Shown here: in pieces, positions 54,343 through 63,672 of the stretch
Position numbering within the stretch: position 1 is the stretch's first letter
Layout of the letters: each line of letters opens with the position of its first letter
NCBI GenBank assembly: GCA_016124665.1
Contig: WGNH01000008.1
Coordinates: 124,001 to 188,000 of the forward strand
Direction: 5' to 3'
Length of the DNA stretch: 64,000 nucleotides
Source of the DNA: Alphaproteobacteria bacterium
GTDB lineage: Bacteria; Pseudomonadota; Alphaproteobacteria; Caulobacterales; Maricaulaceae
Program-made: the position numbers and the translations under genes
The notes under the pieces: generated by a model
The model's database searches: none
What the model saw: only the letters and a program-made list of their open reading frames with translations
Told to the model about the DNA's origin: nothing

Positions 54343-54373
54343 AAAAGCCCCGGCAAACCGGGGCTTTTCTTTT
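54341..54373. terminator. Bidirectional Rho-independent terminator
   Basis: Stem GCCCCGG/CCGGGGC (54347-54353 with 54358-54364), loop CAAA, with six A on one side and TTTTCTTTT on the other. It serves both the gene at 54031 (+) and the ATP synthase Fo operon (-), which converge here. Confidence 0.95.
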
Positions 54374-54388
54374 AGCTGGAAACGCTGA

Positions 54389-54883
54389 TCAATTCAGCCG
54401 GGTCTCGAGATCGGCAAGGTCGGCTTTCAGGCGCTCGGCGTGATCGGCCTTCTTTGTGTGTTCGGCGATCAGACGGGCGGCCGCATCGGTTGCCAGATCG
54501 GCAGCGAGAGCCTTGACCTCGGCGACGGCATGGGCCTCGGCCTGGGCGATCCGCTGTTCTGCCAGCGCCGTGCGGCGTTCGAGGCGGGCCGCCAGCTCGG
54601 TGCGGGCCGCCTCACGCAAATGTTTCGCGTCTGATTTGGCCTGCTCGATAATGGCTTCGGCTTCGGCTTCAGCCTCGCGCTGCTTGCGCTGGAAGCTGGC
54701 CAGCAATTCCTGGGCTTCTTCCCGCATCCGGCGGGCATCGTCGAGATCATTGCGGATCTTGTCGGCGCGGGTGTCGAGTTGCCTGGTGATAATGCCGGGT
54801 ACCTTGGCCCAGACCAGAATGCCGAAAAAAATGACAACCCCGAGCATGGCCCAGAAGGATGTGTCCTGCAGAAGATAGGTCAT
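54389..54883 (-). CDS. atpF: ATP synthase F0 subunit b
   Basis: A 164-residue peripheral-stalk subunit: one N-terminal helix (about 8-28, FWAMLGVVIFFGILVWAKV), then a long charged coiled coil rich in Ala, Glu, Arg (30-160). Pairs with b' from the gene just upstream. Last in the Fo operon. Length is typical for alphaproteobacterial b subunits. Confidence 0.94.
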   Translation of the reverse strand: MTYLLQDTSFWAMLGVVIFFGILVWAKVPGIITRQLDTRADKIRNDLDDARRMREEAQELLASFQRKQREAEAEAEAIIEQAKSDAKHLREAARTELAARLERRTALAEQRIAQAEAHAVAEVKALAADLATDAAARLIAEHTKKADHAERLKADLADLETRLN

Positions 54884-54894
54884 AGGCTGTTCTC

Positions 54895-55461
54895 CTACCG
54901 GCTTTCGAGGGCCTTGATGGCCTGATCCGCGTCTTTTTCCGTCACCGACAGACCGCCAATACGGTTGGCCGCCTCTGCGGCGGTCGGCGCCGCGATATTC
55001 CGCACTTCGGCAAGGGCTTTGGCGCGGGCGTCTGCCAGCGTCTTCTCGGCTTCGGCTGACTTGGCGGCAATCTCGGCATCGACCTCGGCGGTCTCATCCG
55101 CGATTTCCCGGTCCATGGCGGCTTTGGCTTCGGCGGCCAGATTATGGGCCCGGGCCCGGGCATCCGCCAGCGCCTGCTCATAGGCGGAACGGGTCTGATC
55201 GGCTTCGGCAGATATTTGCTGGGCCGCATCAAGATCGTCGGCGATGCGGTCGCGGCGTTCCTCGATGATCCCGCCAATCCGCGGCAGGATCCAGCGCGAC
55301 ATCAGCAGGTAGAGCGCTGCGAAGGTGATCAGGAGCCAGAAGATCTGCGAGGCAAAATAGGCCGGATCAAACGGCGGGAAGGCGCCGGAGGCTTCATGCT
55401 CTCCGCCGCCGGCTTCCTGAGCCGCGGTGACCGCCAGATTCATCAGCGCAATGAGCGTCAT
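54895..55461 (-). CDS. ATP synthase F0 subunit b'
   Basis: A 188-residue b-type subunit with a polar Gly/Glu/His-rich N-terminus ahead of the membrane helix (about 35-52, [16 protein letters not shown]) and a coiled coil of [14 protein letters not shown] type. The b/b' pair is a mark of alphaproteobacteria, cyanobacteria and chloroplasts. Eleven bases upstream of atpF. Confidence 0.93.
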   Translation of the reverse strand: MTLIALMNLAVTAAQEAGGGEHEASGAFPPFDPAYFASQIFWLLITFAALYLLMSRWILPRIGGIIEERRDRIADDLDAAQQISAEADQTRSAYEQALADARARAHNLAAEAKAAMDREIADETAEVDAEIAAKSAEAEKTLADARAKALAEVRNIAAPTAAEAANRIGGLSVTEKDADQAIKALESR

Positions 55462-55536
55462 GGGACGACTCTTTCCGTTAGCACAACAGTGTCAGCCGCG
55501 GGCAGAAACGCCCGCGGCCAATCGGGATTTGCCGTC

Positions 55537-55773
55537 CTAGACGACGAAGAGAAGCAGAAGCGCGATCAGCAGCGAGAAGATGCCGAGGGCTTCCGTCACG
55601 GCGAAGCCGAAGATCAGCGTACCGAATTGTTGCTGGGCAGCGGCGGGATTGCGCATGGCACCTTGAAGGAAGGAACCAAAGATGTTGCCCACGCCCATGG
55701 CGGCGCCCAGCATGCCGAGGCAAGCGAGGCCAGCGCCGATGTATTTTCCGAGATCAATAAGACCCTGTTCCAT
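55537..55773 (-). CDS. atpE: ATP synthase F0 subunit c
   Basis: A 78-residue hairpin of two helices that forms the rotor ring. The proton-binding Glu61 is in FAVTEALGIFSLLIALLL, and the loop RNPAA is intact. The first helix has the GAGLACLGMLGAAMGVG glycine pattern. Between atpB and b'. Confidence 0.97.
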   Translation of the reverse strand: MEQGLIDLGKYIGAGLACLGMLGAAMGVGNIFGSFLQGAMRNPAAAQQQFGTLIFGFAVTEALGIFSLLIALLLLFVV

Positions 55774-55821
55774 TTTGGAGCTCCTTGTAAGCGGTCCGGT
55801 TAGATAGATTGGCTAAACCCG

Positions 55822-56607
55822 TCAGTGCGCCGGGTGAAGCGCGTCGTTGAGATAAATGCAAGTCAGAATGGCGAAGACGTAAGCCTGAAGGAAGGCCACG
55901 AGGAATTCCAGCGCCGTCAGTCCGATGACCATCGCAAACGGCAGGATGCCGACAATGCCCCAGGCTGCGCCGGCAGCCCCCAGCATGACAATGAAGCCCG
56001 CGAACACTTTCAGAAGAATGTGACCGGCCAGCATGTTTGCGAACAGACGCACGGACAGGGAAATCGGACGCGAGAGGAAGGAAATCACCTCGATCGGCGT
56101 CACGATAATATAGAGAATAGGCGGCACGCCCGCAGGCACGAAGAGTTTCAGGAATTTGAAGCCGTTCTTGTACACGCCGAAGCCGACGACGATGGCCATC
56201 ACCATCATCGACAGGGTCAGGGTGACGATGATGTGGCTGGTAATGGTGAAGCCGTGATTGTCCACGCCGGGGATGGGCAGAGGCAGATAGGGGAACATGC
56301 CGAACATGTTGCCCGCAAGAATGAAGATAAAGAGCGTGAAGACGAAGGGGAAGAATCGCAGGCCTTCATTTCCGGCCGATGATCGGACCATGTCGGCCAC
56401 GAAACCGTAGAGAATTTCGGCAATGGACTGGCCACGCCCCGGTACCAGCGCCCGCTTGTTGGTGGCCAATGCCATCAGCAGGGTGACCGATACGGTCGCC
56501 AGCAACATGAAGAAAGCGGAGTTCGTGAATGCCAGATTGAGGCCCGCAATCTCCAGCGGTGCGACTTCATGTATCTCGAACTGTTTGATCGGGTTCGTGT
56601 CTGCCAC
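55822..56607 (-). CDS. atpB: ATP synthase F0 subunit a
   Basis: A 261-residue stator channel subunit with five to six helices. The essential Arg is in PISLSVRLFANMLAGH; FLQAYVFAILTCIYLNDAL closes the protein. It passes protons to the c ring. Ten bases after atpI. Confidence 0.97.
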   Translation of the reverse strand: MADTNPIKQFEIHEVAPLEIAGLNLAFTNSAFFMLLATVSVTLLMALATNKRALVPGRGQSIAEILYGFVADMVRSSAGNEGLRFFPFVFTLFIFILAGNMFGMFPYLPLPIPGVDNHGFTITSHIIVTLTLSMMVMAIVVGFGVYKNGFKFLKLFVPAGVPPILYIIVTPIEVISFLSRPISLSVRLFANMLAGHILLKVFAGFIVMLGAAGAAWGIVGILPFAMVIGLTALEFLVAFLQAYVFAILTCIYLNDALHPAH

Positions 56608-56617
56608 GTCCGGCCCC

Positions 56618-56947
56618 TTAATTATCGCGCGATGCGCATTCGCTCAGTTCTTTTGCGGCGCGAACGACATTCATCGTGCCCGCGCCAAAACCCAATAATG
56701 TCCCGATCAGAAGCCCGAAAGGAAGGGTGTCGAAAACGCGGTCAATCAGATAGCCGATTGCCGCCCCCACCAACACACCAACCATGAACTCAGTCCCATA
56801 ACGCAATCCTATGGCCCAGCCCTGTCTGGGGCGGTCATATTTGCGATCTTCCGCATTCCGGGATTCGAGGCGGGCGGAAAGCCTTTTCTCGAAATCGGCC
56901 AGTCGATCTTCAGGATTGCTCCGGTCTGGTTCGTCGCGATTGGACAT
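56618..56947 (-). CDS. atpI: ATP synthase protein I
   Basis: A 109-residue AtpI-like protein with a charged N-terminal region and two helices (about 52-72 and 74-92; TEFMVGVLVGAAIGYLIDR). AtpI helps assemble the c ring or transports magnesium. ATG at 56947 preferred; an earlier frame start at 56998 would lie within the promoter. First gene of the Fo operon. Confidence 0.88.
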   Translation of the reverse strand: MSNRDEPDRSNPEDRLADFEKRLSARLESRNAEDRKYDRPRQGWAIGLRYGTEFMVGVLVGAAIGYLIDRVFDTLPFGLLIGTLLGFGAGTMNVVRAAKELSECASRDN

Positions 56948-56987
56948 CATGATCATGGCGCTTCCCGGACCCCCGGAAAGCGCGCGC

Positions 56988-57016
56988 AAGCTAGACAAGG
57001 GGGGAAGTCAAGTCAA
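56988..57016 (-). promoter_or_regulatory. Candidate promoter of the atp Fo operon
   Basis: On the minus strand: TTGACT (57016-57011), a 17-base spacer, TAGCTT (56993-56988). A second overlapping TTGACT is at 57011-57006. The start codon lies about 40 bases downstream of the -10 box. Confidence 0.55.
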
Positions 57017-57060
57017 GCACAGGTGTGTGCCATTTATCTTTATGATTTTATTGGCAAAAT

Positions 57061-60000
57061 TTATTCGGCGGCAATGAGTTGTTCTGCACGTGCGAGATCA
57101 ACGGAAACCAGCTGCGAAACCCCGCGTTCCGCCATCGTCACCCCGTAGAGCCGGTCCATGCGCGACATGGTCAGGGCATTGTGGGTAATGACCAGGAAAC
57201 GGGTCTTCGTCAGGCGCCGCATTTCGTCGAGCATGCGGCAATAGCGGTCCACATTGGCATCATCGAGCGGGGCGTCGACCTCATCGAGAACGCAAACCGG
57301 CGCCGGGTTCGACAGGAAGACCGCAAAAATCAATGCCGAAGCGGTCAGCGCCTGCTCGCCGCCAGACATCAGCGACATGCGTTCCATCTTCTTGCCGGGC
57401 GGGCAGGCGAAGATTTCCAGCCCCGCTTCGAGCGGATCATCGCTTTCGGTCAGGGCAAGTTCGGCATGCCCGCCTTCGAACAGGGTCTCGAACAATTGGC
57501 GGAAATGCTGATCGATTCGTTCGAAGGCCTCCAGCAGCCGCGCCCGGCCTTCGCGTGACAGGGCATCAATCCCCTTGCGCAGGCGGTCGATGGCGGCGAG
57601 CAGATCATCACGTTCGGTGACCAGTTCGTCGCGCTTTTCCTTCAGTTCGGCGGCTTCCTGATCGGCGCGCAGATTGACGGCGCCGAGGCGTTCGCGGGAC
57701 TGGCGTGCGCCCTCCAGCTTGCGCTCCAGGTCGTCCAGATCAAGCTTCTCGAAGGCCGGTTCGACCCGTTCGGCGAGGATGAGGGCGGTTTCACCTGTCG
57801 CTTCCCTGAGGCGCGAATCGGTTTCATCCAACCGCTCGCGGGCCGCGGCCAGGCGGGCTTCATCAGCGGCCCGTCTTTCGCGCGCCGTCGAGGCGTCGCG
57901 TTCGGCCGTACGCGCCGCGGCATCCGATGCCTTGGCCGCGGCCTCTGCCCCCAGGGCGCGGTCACGGGCCTCTTCGGCGAGACGTGTAGACTCGGCGAGG
58001 GTTTCGCCGATTTTCTCCAGCCGGCTGCGGATTTCACCCGGTTTCAGGCGGGCGGCTTCCAGCGCGGCTTCGGTGCCGGATCTGGTCTCGTTCAATTCGG
58101 CCAGACGCTGTTCCGCACTTGCCGCGCGGCTTTGCCATTCGGCTTCTTCGCGGCCGAGGTCTGCGATCCGCCGCTGACGGTCTGCGGCGGCGCGCGCGAG
58201 GTCTTCATACGCCTGACGGCCTTCGTCAAAGCGTGCGCGGGCCTGATCGGCGGCTTCACGTGCGGCTGACAGATCGTCCTGCGCCCGGGCCAGCCGGGTA
58301 TCATCCTGCAGTGCGGCTTCAGCGGTTTTCAGCTGCGTGCGGGCGTCTTCATACTCGGCTGTCAGCCGGTCGATTTCTGCCGACAGGGCGGCGCGTCGCT
58401 CATTGTCGCGGGCCGCCTTTTCACGCGCTCCGGCCGCTTTCGACTGGGCTTCGCGGGCCGCCCGTTCGGCATTTGCGGCCTGTTCGCGCATCTTGCGTTC
58501 GAATTCCCGCGCCTGCGCGAGCGCCAGCCGGGCTTCATCCACCGCATCCGATGCGGCCTGGATTTTCTCTTCCAGCGCGGCCGCTTCCCGGCGGGCGGTT
58601 TCCAGCCGGTTGCGCTGTTCCAGCCGGGCGGCCGCCGCCGACGGCGCATCGGCGCGCGAGACATAGCCATCCCAGCGCCAGAGATCGCCCTGGCGCGTCA
58701 CAATGCGCTGGCCCGGCCGCAACCGGGTGGCGAGATCCGCTGCCGTGTCGGCACTGGCGATACCGATGGCCTGCAGCCTGACGGAGAGGGCCGCGGGGGC
58801 CTCGACATAGGCCGTCAATGGCTCGCAGCCCTCCGGCAGTTCCCCGGCCTGAGTCGCCTTGCCGCCCCAATGGCGGGCAGATCCGGAATTGAGCGAGGCT
58901 TCGAGATCGTCGCCGAGTGCGGCTCCCAGCGCCTTTTCATATCCCGGTGCGGCGCGCATGGAATCCAGCGCGCGGTCCTCGACATGGTCCTGTTCCAAAA
59001 GGCGTGTCAGTGTCGCGATTTCGCGCTCCAGCGCAGAGGCCTCCGATTGCAGGGCATTCAGGGGGTCCTGTGCCACGCGTTCGGTGCCTTCGGCGTCCAG
59101 CCGGGCGGATTCGGCCTCGTCACGCGCCTTGCGGGCGGTCTCGACCTGCAATTCGGCGGTTTCGGCCGCCTTGATGACAGCCATCAGATCGCTTTCATCG
59201 CCCTGACCGAGGAGCGCAAAAGACTGATTGGCGCGATCACGCTCCATGGAGAGCCGGGACACACGCTGTTCCGCCTGTGTCCGGTTGCGGGCGGCGGCAT
59301 CGCGCTCGGCGCGGATGGCCGCGAAAGCGTTGGACGCATCGTCCAGCGCCGATTGTTTTTCCAGCCGGTCCGCGTCCTGCGTGTCCCGAAGCGTGGCGGC
59401 CTTTTCCATGGCCCCGGCTTCGCCATCCGCTTCAGCTTCGAGGGCGGCGATTGCATCGCGAATGCGGTTGATGGCGGCGTCCGCGTCCTCGCCAATCAAT
59501 CCTTCGCGATCAATCTGGGCCCGCAGATCGTGCAATCGCTGTTCCAGAGCGGCGACCTGACGCTCGGCATCGGCGGCATCGCGGTCGAGCGTGTCGCGCT
59601 CGCGTTCGACCCGGCGCAAGGCCGCACTGGCTTCGGCTTCGGCCTGACGCAAGGGATCAAGACCGGCCGCCGTTTTTTCCGCGGCCAGGCTGGCCGAGGC
59701 AGCGGCCTCTGCCGCTTCACTGGCGGTGGCCCCGGACATCTCCAGCGCGTCGGCGGCGGTCAGCACGGCGGCCTCGGCTTCGCGCCAGCGGTGCAGCCAG
59801 AGCGCGGCTTCAAGCGCGCGGATATCGGCGGACAGCTTGCGGTAACGCGCCGCCTGACGGGACTGGCGTTCGAGGTCGGCCTGGCGCGATTCCAGCTCGT
59901 CGATGACGTCCTGCAAGCGGTCGAGATTGGTTTCCGCGCCCTTGAGCCGCAATTCGCTTTCATGGCGGCGGGCGCGCAGGCCGGAAACGCCGGCGGCTTC

Positions 60001-60495
60001 TTCCAGCACCTTGCGCCGGTTTTCCGGCTTGGCATTGATCAGCTCGCTGATCTGCCCCTGACGCACGAGGGCCGGTGAATTGGCCCCGGTGCCGGCATCG
60101 GCAAACAGGAGCTGGACATCCTTGGCACGGACTTCCTCGCCATTGACCTTGTAGCTCGACCCGGCCCCGCGGACGATGCGGCGGACGACTTCAAGGATGG
60201 TATTGTCATTGAAACGGGCCGGGGCGGTGCGGTCCTCATTGCTGATGACCAGACGCACTTCGGCATGTTCGCGGGAGGGGCGGGCATCGGTTCCGGAGAA
60301 GATGACATCTTCCATGCCGGAGCCGCGCAGGGATTTGGCGGACGTGGCTCCCATCACCCAGCGCAGCGCTTCAAGCAGGTTGGACTTGCCGCAGCCATTG
60401 GGCCCGATCACGCCCGTCAGGCCGGGCTCGATCGAGAGTTCGGTCGAGTCCACGAACGACTTGAAGCCGGTCAGCCTGAGTGAGTTGAATTCCAC
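57061..60495 (-). CDS. smc: Chromosome segregation protein SMC
   Basis: A 1144-residue SMC ATPase. Walker A is GPNGCGKS at 31-38; the signature LMSGGEQALTASALIF and Walker B VCVLDEVDAPLDDANVD are near the C-terminus. Two long coiled coils (about 165-480 and 640-960) flank a hinge (about 500-640, with ALGAALGDDLEASLN). Works with ScpAB to organise and separate chromosomes. About 55 bases downstream of the DsbA-like gene in the mutY-dciA-dsbA-smc cluster typical of these bacteria. Confidence 0.97.
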   Translation of the reverse strand: MEFNSLRLTGFKSFVDSTELSIEPGLTGVIGPNGCGKSNLLEALRWVMGATSAKSLRGSGMEDVIFSGTDARPSREHAEVRLVISNEDRTAPARFNDNTILEVVRRIVRGAGSSYKVNGEEVRAKDVQLLFADAGTGANSPALVRQGQISELINAKPENRRKVLEEAAGVSGLRARRHESELRLKGAETNLDRLQDVIDELESRQADLERQSRQAARYRKLSADIRALEAALWLHRWREAEAAVLTAADALEMSGATASEAAEAAASASLAAEKTAAGLDPLRQAEAEASAALRRVERERDTLDRDAADAERQVAALEQRLHDLRAQIDREGLIGEDADAAINRIRDAIAALEAEADGEAGAMEKAATLRDTQDADRLEKQSALDDASNAFAAIRAERDAAARNRTQAEQRVSRLSMERDRANQSFALLGQGDESDLMAVIKAAETAELQVETARKARDEAESARLDAEGTERVAQDPLNALQSEASALEREIATLTRLLEQDHVEDRALDSMRAAPGYEKALGAALGDDLEASLNSGSARHWGGKATQAGELPEGCEPLTAYVEAPAALSVRLQAIGIASADTAADLATRLRPGQRIVTRQGDLWRWDGYVSRADAPSAAAARLEQRNRLETARREAAALEEKIQAASDAVDEARLALAQAREFERKMREQAANAERAAREAQSKAAGAREKAARDNERRAALSAEIDRLTAEYEDARTQLKTAEAALQDDTRLARAQDDLSAAREAADQARARFDEGRQAYEDLARAAADRQRRIADLGREEAEWQSRAASAEQRLAELNETRSGTEAALEAARLKPGEIRSRLEKIGETLAESTRLAEEARDRALGAEAAAKASDAAARTAERDASTARERRAADEARLAAARERLDETDSRLREATGETALILAERVEPAFEKLDLDDLERKLEGARQSRERLGAVNLRADQEAAELKEKRDELVTERDDLLAAIDRLRKGIDALSREGRARLLEAFERIDQHFRQLFETLFEGGHAELALTESDDPLEAGLEIFACPPGKKMERMSLMSGGEQALTASALIFAVFLSNPAPVCVLDEVDAPLDDANVDRYCRMLDEMRRLTKTRFLVITHNALTMSRMDRLYGVTMAERGVSQLVSVDLARAEQLIAAE

Positions 60496-60550
60496 GCAGT
60501 CCCGTCCCTGTATGACGGTCCTACGCCTTGTGGCTGCCGTCTAACCCATC

Positions 60551-61273
60551 CTATTCGCCGGTGTTTTCACCGTGCTCATAGGCCAGATACAAAATGATTC
60601 GGCGGAATGTGTCTGCATCATGTGTAGAAGGGACCAGATCGCCATCCAGCATCAATGGCTCACCATCCACATGATATACATAAGCTAATCCGTCCGGGGT
60701 CGGATCAGTTGTGAGCAGATAATTGTTGATAAAAAAGGCCGGGGTTCCGCCTGCGCCATCTTCAACCGATTGTTGATGGCGTGCCAGCACACCTTGCTGC
60801 ACCGCTTCGTCCTCGATGCAGGCATTGGCCTCTTCCTCTGACAGGCCAAGCGCTTCGGCCACACGGTAATAGACCGGGGCCGTGCTCTGTTGCTCCTGAG
60901 CGAGGCTGAAAATCTCTGTCTGGGTTTCAAACAGAAGGTGCAGGGCGTTGAAATACTGATCGTCCGGTGCGCAATCCGCGATCATAAAACCGATGGCCGC
61001 CAGTTGCGGCTGGCCGGTCAGCATCTCGCGGTAGATGAAGCGCATTTCGCCGGTGGAGATGAATTCATCCTGCACCATGGGCCAGACGGTTTCATACCAG
61101 GAGCGGCAGTGCGGACAGGCGACCGAAGCATATTCCACCATCCGGATCGGCGCATCGGCTTCACCGATGGCCCGGTCATCCGGCCGTTCCTCACCCGGAT
61201 GCGGTGTCTGTGCCGATGCGCTTCCCGCAATCAGGAGCGCGCCAAATGCAAGTGCCATAAGCCTGATAGACAT
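60551..61273 (-). CDS. Periplasmic DsbA-like thiol oxidoreductase
   Basis: A 240-residue protein with a signal peptide (1-21, ending SASAQ) and a thioredoxin-fold with active site CPHC at 53-56 (YASVACPHCRSWY). A helical domain and the cis-Pro region GGTPAFFINNYLL follow. Belongs to the DsbA/ScsC/BdbD-like group, making or shuffling disulfides in the periplasm. Its start overlaps the stop of a second DsbA-like gene by one base. Confidence 0.92.
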   Translation of the reverse strand: MSIRLMALAFGALLIAGSASAQTPHPGEERPDDRAIGEADAPIRMVEYASVACPHCRSWYETVWPMVQDEFISTGEMRFIYREMLTGQPQLAAIGFMIADCAPDDQYFNALHLLFETQTEIFSLAQEQQSTAPVYYRVAEALGLSEEEANACIEDEAVQQGVLARHQQSVEDGAGGTPAFFINNYLLTTDPTPDGLAYVYHVDGEPLMLDGDLVPSTHDADTFRRIILYLAYEHGENTGE

Positions 61274-62031
61274 TAGTCCTCCGCCGGAGTGTCTGCTGTG
61301 GGTGCGCCACCGTTTTCGGCCACGAAATGATCAAAAATGCGGATGAAGGTGTCCTCGTCCACCGTGGCCGGGACGGTTTCGCCATTGATCATCAGGGGGG
61401 CATCATTCCAGTGATAGACCAGCTGGCCGCCGGAGCGTTCGGCATCCAGAATATGGCCGTTGATGACGAAGCGCGGTGTGCCGTCGATCTCGTCCTCAAT
61501 GGCTTGATTGTGAGCGTCATTCACCGCATCGCGCAATTCGGCATTGGTGATGCAGTCATTGAACTGGTCGCGCGTCATGCCAACGGTCTGGGCGATGTTC
61601 CAGAATTCGTTACGCGCGCCGGTCGGGCTGCCAGCCGCCTGGAAGATGGATTGTTGCTGCTGGAAGAGCAGATCAATCACATCAAAATAGCGGTCTTCAG
61701 GGGCGCAGCGCGCCAGCATGAAGCCGGCCTGTGCCAGGCGTGGCTCACCGGTCAGCATTTCGCGGAAAACAAACCGGACCTGGCCGGTGTCGATATAACG
61801 CGCCTCGATCGCCGGAAAAACGTCTTCATGGAACTCGGCGCAATGCGGGCAGGAGGTCGAGGCGTATTCGATCACCGTCACCGGGGCGCTGGCCGAGCCA
61901 AGCGCGCGGTCGCCTTCGCGTTCGAACTGCGTGCCCCCGCCAGAGGACGAGGATCCGCCTCCGCCGCAGGCAACAAGCAAGGCGGCGGTGGCAATCGAGG
62001 TGAGGGCCAGAGCCCGGCGGGTAATGGTCAT
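61273..62031 (-). CDS. DsbA-like lipoprotein oxidoreductase
   Basis: A 252-residue paralogue of the gene downstream. The N-terminus is TITRRALALTSIATAALLVA with lipidated Cys22, then a Gly/Ser linker; the active site is CPHC at 61-64 (YASTSCPHCAEFH). The cis-Pro loop is DGTPRFVINGH. Membrane-anchored and soluble DsbA-like enzymes thus come as a coupled pair here. ATG at 62031 gives the lipoprotein signal; an earlier ATG adds ten residues. Confidence 0.92.
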   Translation of the reverse strand: MTITRRALALTSIATAALLVACGGGGSSSSGGGTQFEREGDRALGSASAPVTVIEYASTSCPHCAEFHEDVFPAIEARYIDTGQVRFVFREMLTGEPRLAQAGFMLARCAPEDRYFDVIDLLFQQQQSIFQAAGSPTGARNEFWNIAQTVGMTRDQFNDCITNAELRDAVNDAHNQAIEDEIDGTPRFVINGHILDAERSGGQLVYHWNDAPLMINGETVPATVDEDTFIRIFDHFVAENGGAPTADTPAED

Positions 62032-62035
62032 GTGT

Positions 62036-62563
62036 TCAGTCTCCCCGTTCGCGGCGCTCATTCGCCCGCTCGAAACGTTTCAGCGCAGAGGATAGCCGGG
62101 CATCCGGGTCAATCTCTACCCCCACGCTCATGTCTTTTTTCACTTCGCGGCTCACATTTCGTTGTGAACCGGGGCCGGCGGACCCCGGATTGCCCTGTTT
62201 GACACGAAGCCGGCCGGGTGCCGAGGGGCCGGACAGGGTTTTCAGACGCTCCAGAATCCGCGGCGCATCCGCTTCGATCAGCGCGCCGGCCGGGCCTTTG
62301 GCGATGATATACAATGTTCCGCCGCGTATGGCTTCCGGCGCCGACCAACCCGCAAGGCGGTCACCGACGATTTCGCTCCAGTGTTCGGCCAGCCGGTCCG
62401 TGCCGGGCCCGAATTTGAGCGAAAGCGGTCTGAGGATTTTCGCCGCCGCCTGTCCGGCGGGAGGTGCGCCACGATATGCTGCCTTGCCCCGGCGCTCATT
62501 GAGATAGCGCGCGGCCAGGGTTTCCAGAGGGGTCGGGCGGCGGAAGCTTGTCATGTCAATCAT
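62036..62563 (-). CDS. dciA: DciA (DUF721) helicase-loader protein
   Basis: A 175-residue DUF721 protein. The core SLKFGPGTDRLAEHWSEIVGDRLAGWSAPE and the GTLYIIAKGPAGALIEADAPRIL region are family-typical. DciA loads the replicative helicase DnaB in most bacteria that lack DnaC. Start at ATG 62563 or 62554; longer frames overlap mutY, which is divergent. Ends five bases before the DsbA-like lipoprotein start. Confidence 0.88.
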   Translation of the reverse strand: MIDMTSFRRPTPLETLAARYLNERRGKAAYRGAPPAGQAAAKILRPLSLKFGPGTDRLAEHWSEIVGDRLAGWSAPEAIRGGTLYIIAKGPAGALIEADAPRILERLKTLSGPSAPGRLRVKQGNPGSAGPGSQRNVSREVKKDMSVGVEIDPDARLSSALKRFERANERRERGD

Positions 62564-62601
62564 CGTTGCCTGTGCGCGCTGGCAAGACAAGTCTGTTCGC
62601 C

Positions 62602-63669
62602 ATGAAAACCGAATCCGATTTTCCGGTTGCCCGCATGCGAAAGCGGCTCCTCGACTGGTATGATGCCGAGGGGCGCAGCCTGCCCTGGCGGATACGGCCG
62701 GAAGACCGCGAAGCGGGCCGGACACCCGATCCCTATGCGGTCTGGCTGTCGGAAATCATGCTGCAACAAACCACTGTGCCGCACGCTACACCCTACTGGT
62801 ACAAATTCCTGGAGCGCTGGCCGCGGGTCGAAGATCTGGCCGTTGCGGACGAGGACGAGGTGTTCGCTGTCTGGGCAGGGCTGGGTTATTATGCCCGGGC
62901 CCGCAATCTGCTCGCCTGTGCCCGTGCGGTCTCGGCGGCGGGCGGAACTTTTCCGCGCGAAGAGAATGCGCTGCTGGCCCTGCCCGGGATCGGCCCCTAT
63001 ACGGCAGCGGCGATCCGCGCGGCGGCGTTCGATCTGCCGGCCAGCGTGGTGGACGGCAATGTCGAGCGGGTGATCACGCGGATCTGCGCCATGCCGGATC
63101 CGGTAAAGACGGCGAAGCCTGCGATCAATCGGGTTGCAGCGGCGCTCGCGGACCCTGACAGGCCCGGCGATTATGCACAGGCCATTATGGATCTGGGCGC
63201 GACGGTGTGCACGCCGCGCTCGCCGGATTGTGCTGCCTGTCCTTGGCAATCAGAGTGCGCCGCCTTCGCTCAGGGCCAGCCCGAAGCCTATCCTGTGAAA
63301 CCGGCGAAAACCGCTAAGCCGCATCGCATGGCCATCGGATTTGCGGTGTTCCGGGGCGACCGTATCTGGTTGCGCAAACGTCCGCCGAAAGGCCTGCTCG
63401 GCGGCATGCTGGAAGTGCCCTCGACCGAGTGGCGGGCCGGGGACTGGGACATGGACGAGGCGCTCGCGGCGGCGCCGCTGCGTGCCGAATGGGAAGAAAT
63501 GGCCGTGATCGCCCATGTCTTCACCCATTTCTCGCTGGAAATGAGACTGTGGCGCGCCGAAGCGGGTGGCGGCTGGGAACCGGAGACAGGCGGCTGGTAT
63601 GCTATCCGCGAGATCGACGAACTGGCCTTGCCGAGTGTGATGAAAAAGGCGGTTCTGGCCGCGGTCTAG
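62602..63669 (+). CDS. mutY: A/G-specific adenine glycosylase
   Basis: A 355-residue MutY that removes adenine opposite 8-oxoguanine. The catalytic Glu51 (EIMLQQTTVP) and Asp151 (SVVDGNVERV), the helix-hairpin-helix LPGIGPYTAAAIRAAAF and the 4Fe-4S ligands Cys203, Cys210, Cys213, Cys219 (C-x6-C-x2-C-x5-C) are present. The C-terminal NUDIX-like domain (about 235-350) recognises oxoG. Divergent from dciA. Confidence 0.97.
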   Translation: MKTESDFPVARMRKRLLDWYDAEGRSLPWRIRPEDREAGRTPDPYAVWLSEIMLQQTTVPHATPYWYKFLERWPRVEDLAVADEDEVFAVWAGLGYYARARNLLACARAVSAAGGTFPREENALLALPGIGPYTAAAIRAAAFDLPASVVDGNVERVITRICAMPDPVKTAKPAINRVAAALADPDRPGDYAQAIMDLGATVCTPRSPDCAACPWQSECAAFAQGQPEAYPVKPAKTAKPHRMAIGFAVFRGDRIWLRKRPPKGLLGGMLEVPSTEWRAGDWDMDEALAAAPLRAEWEEMAVIAHVFTHFSLEMRLWRAEAGGGWEPETGGWYAIREIDELALPSVMKKAVLAAV

Positions 63670-63672
63670 GCT

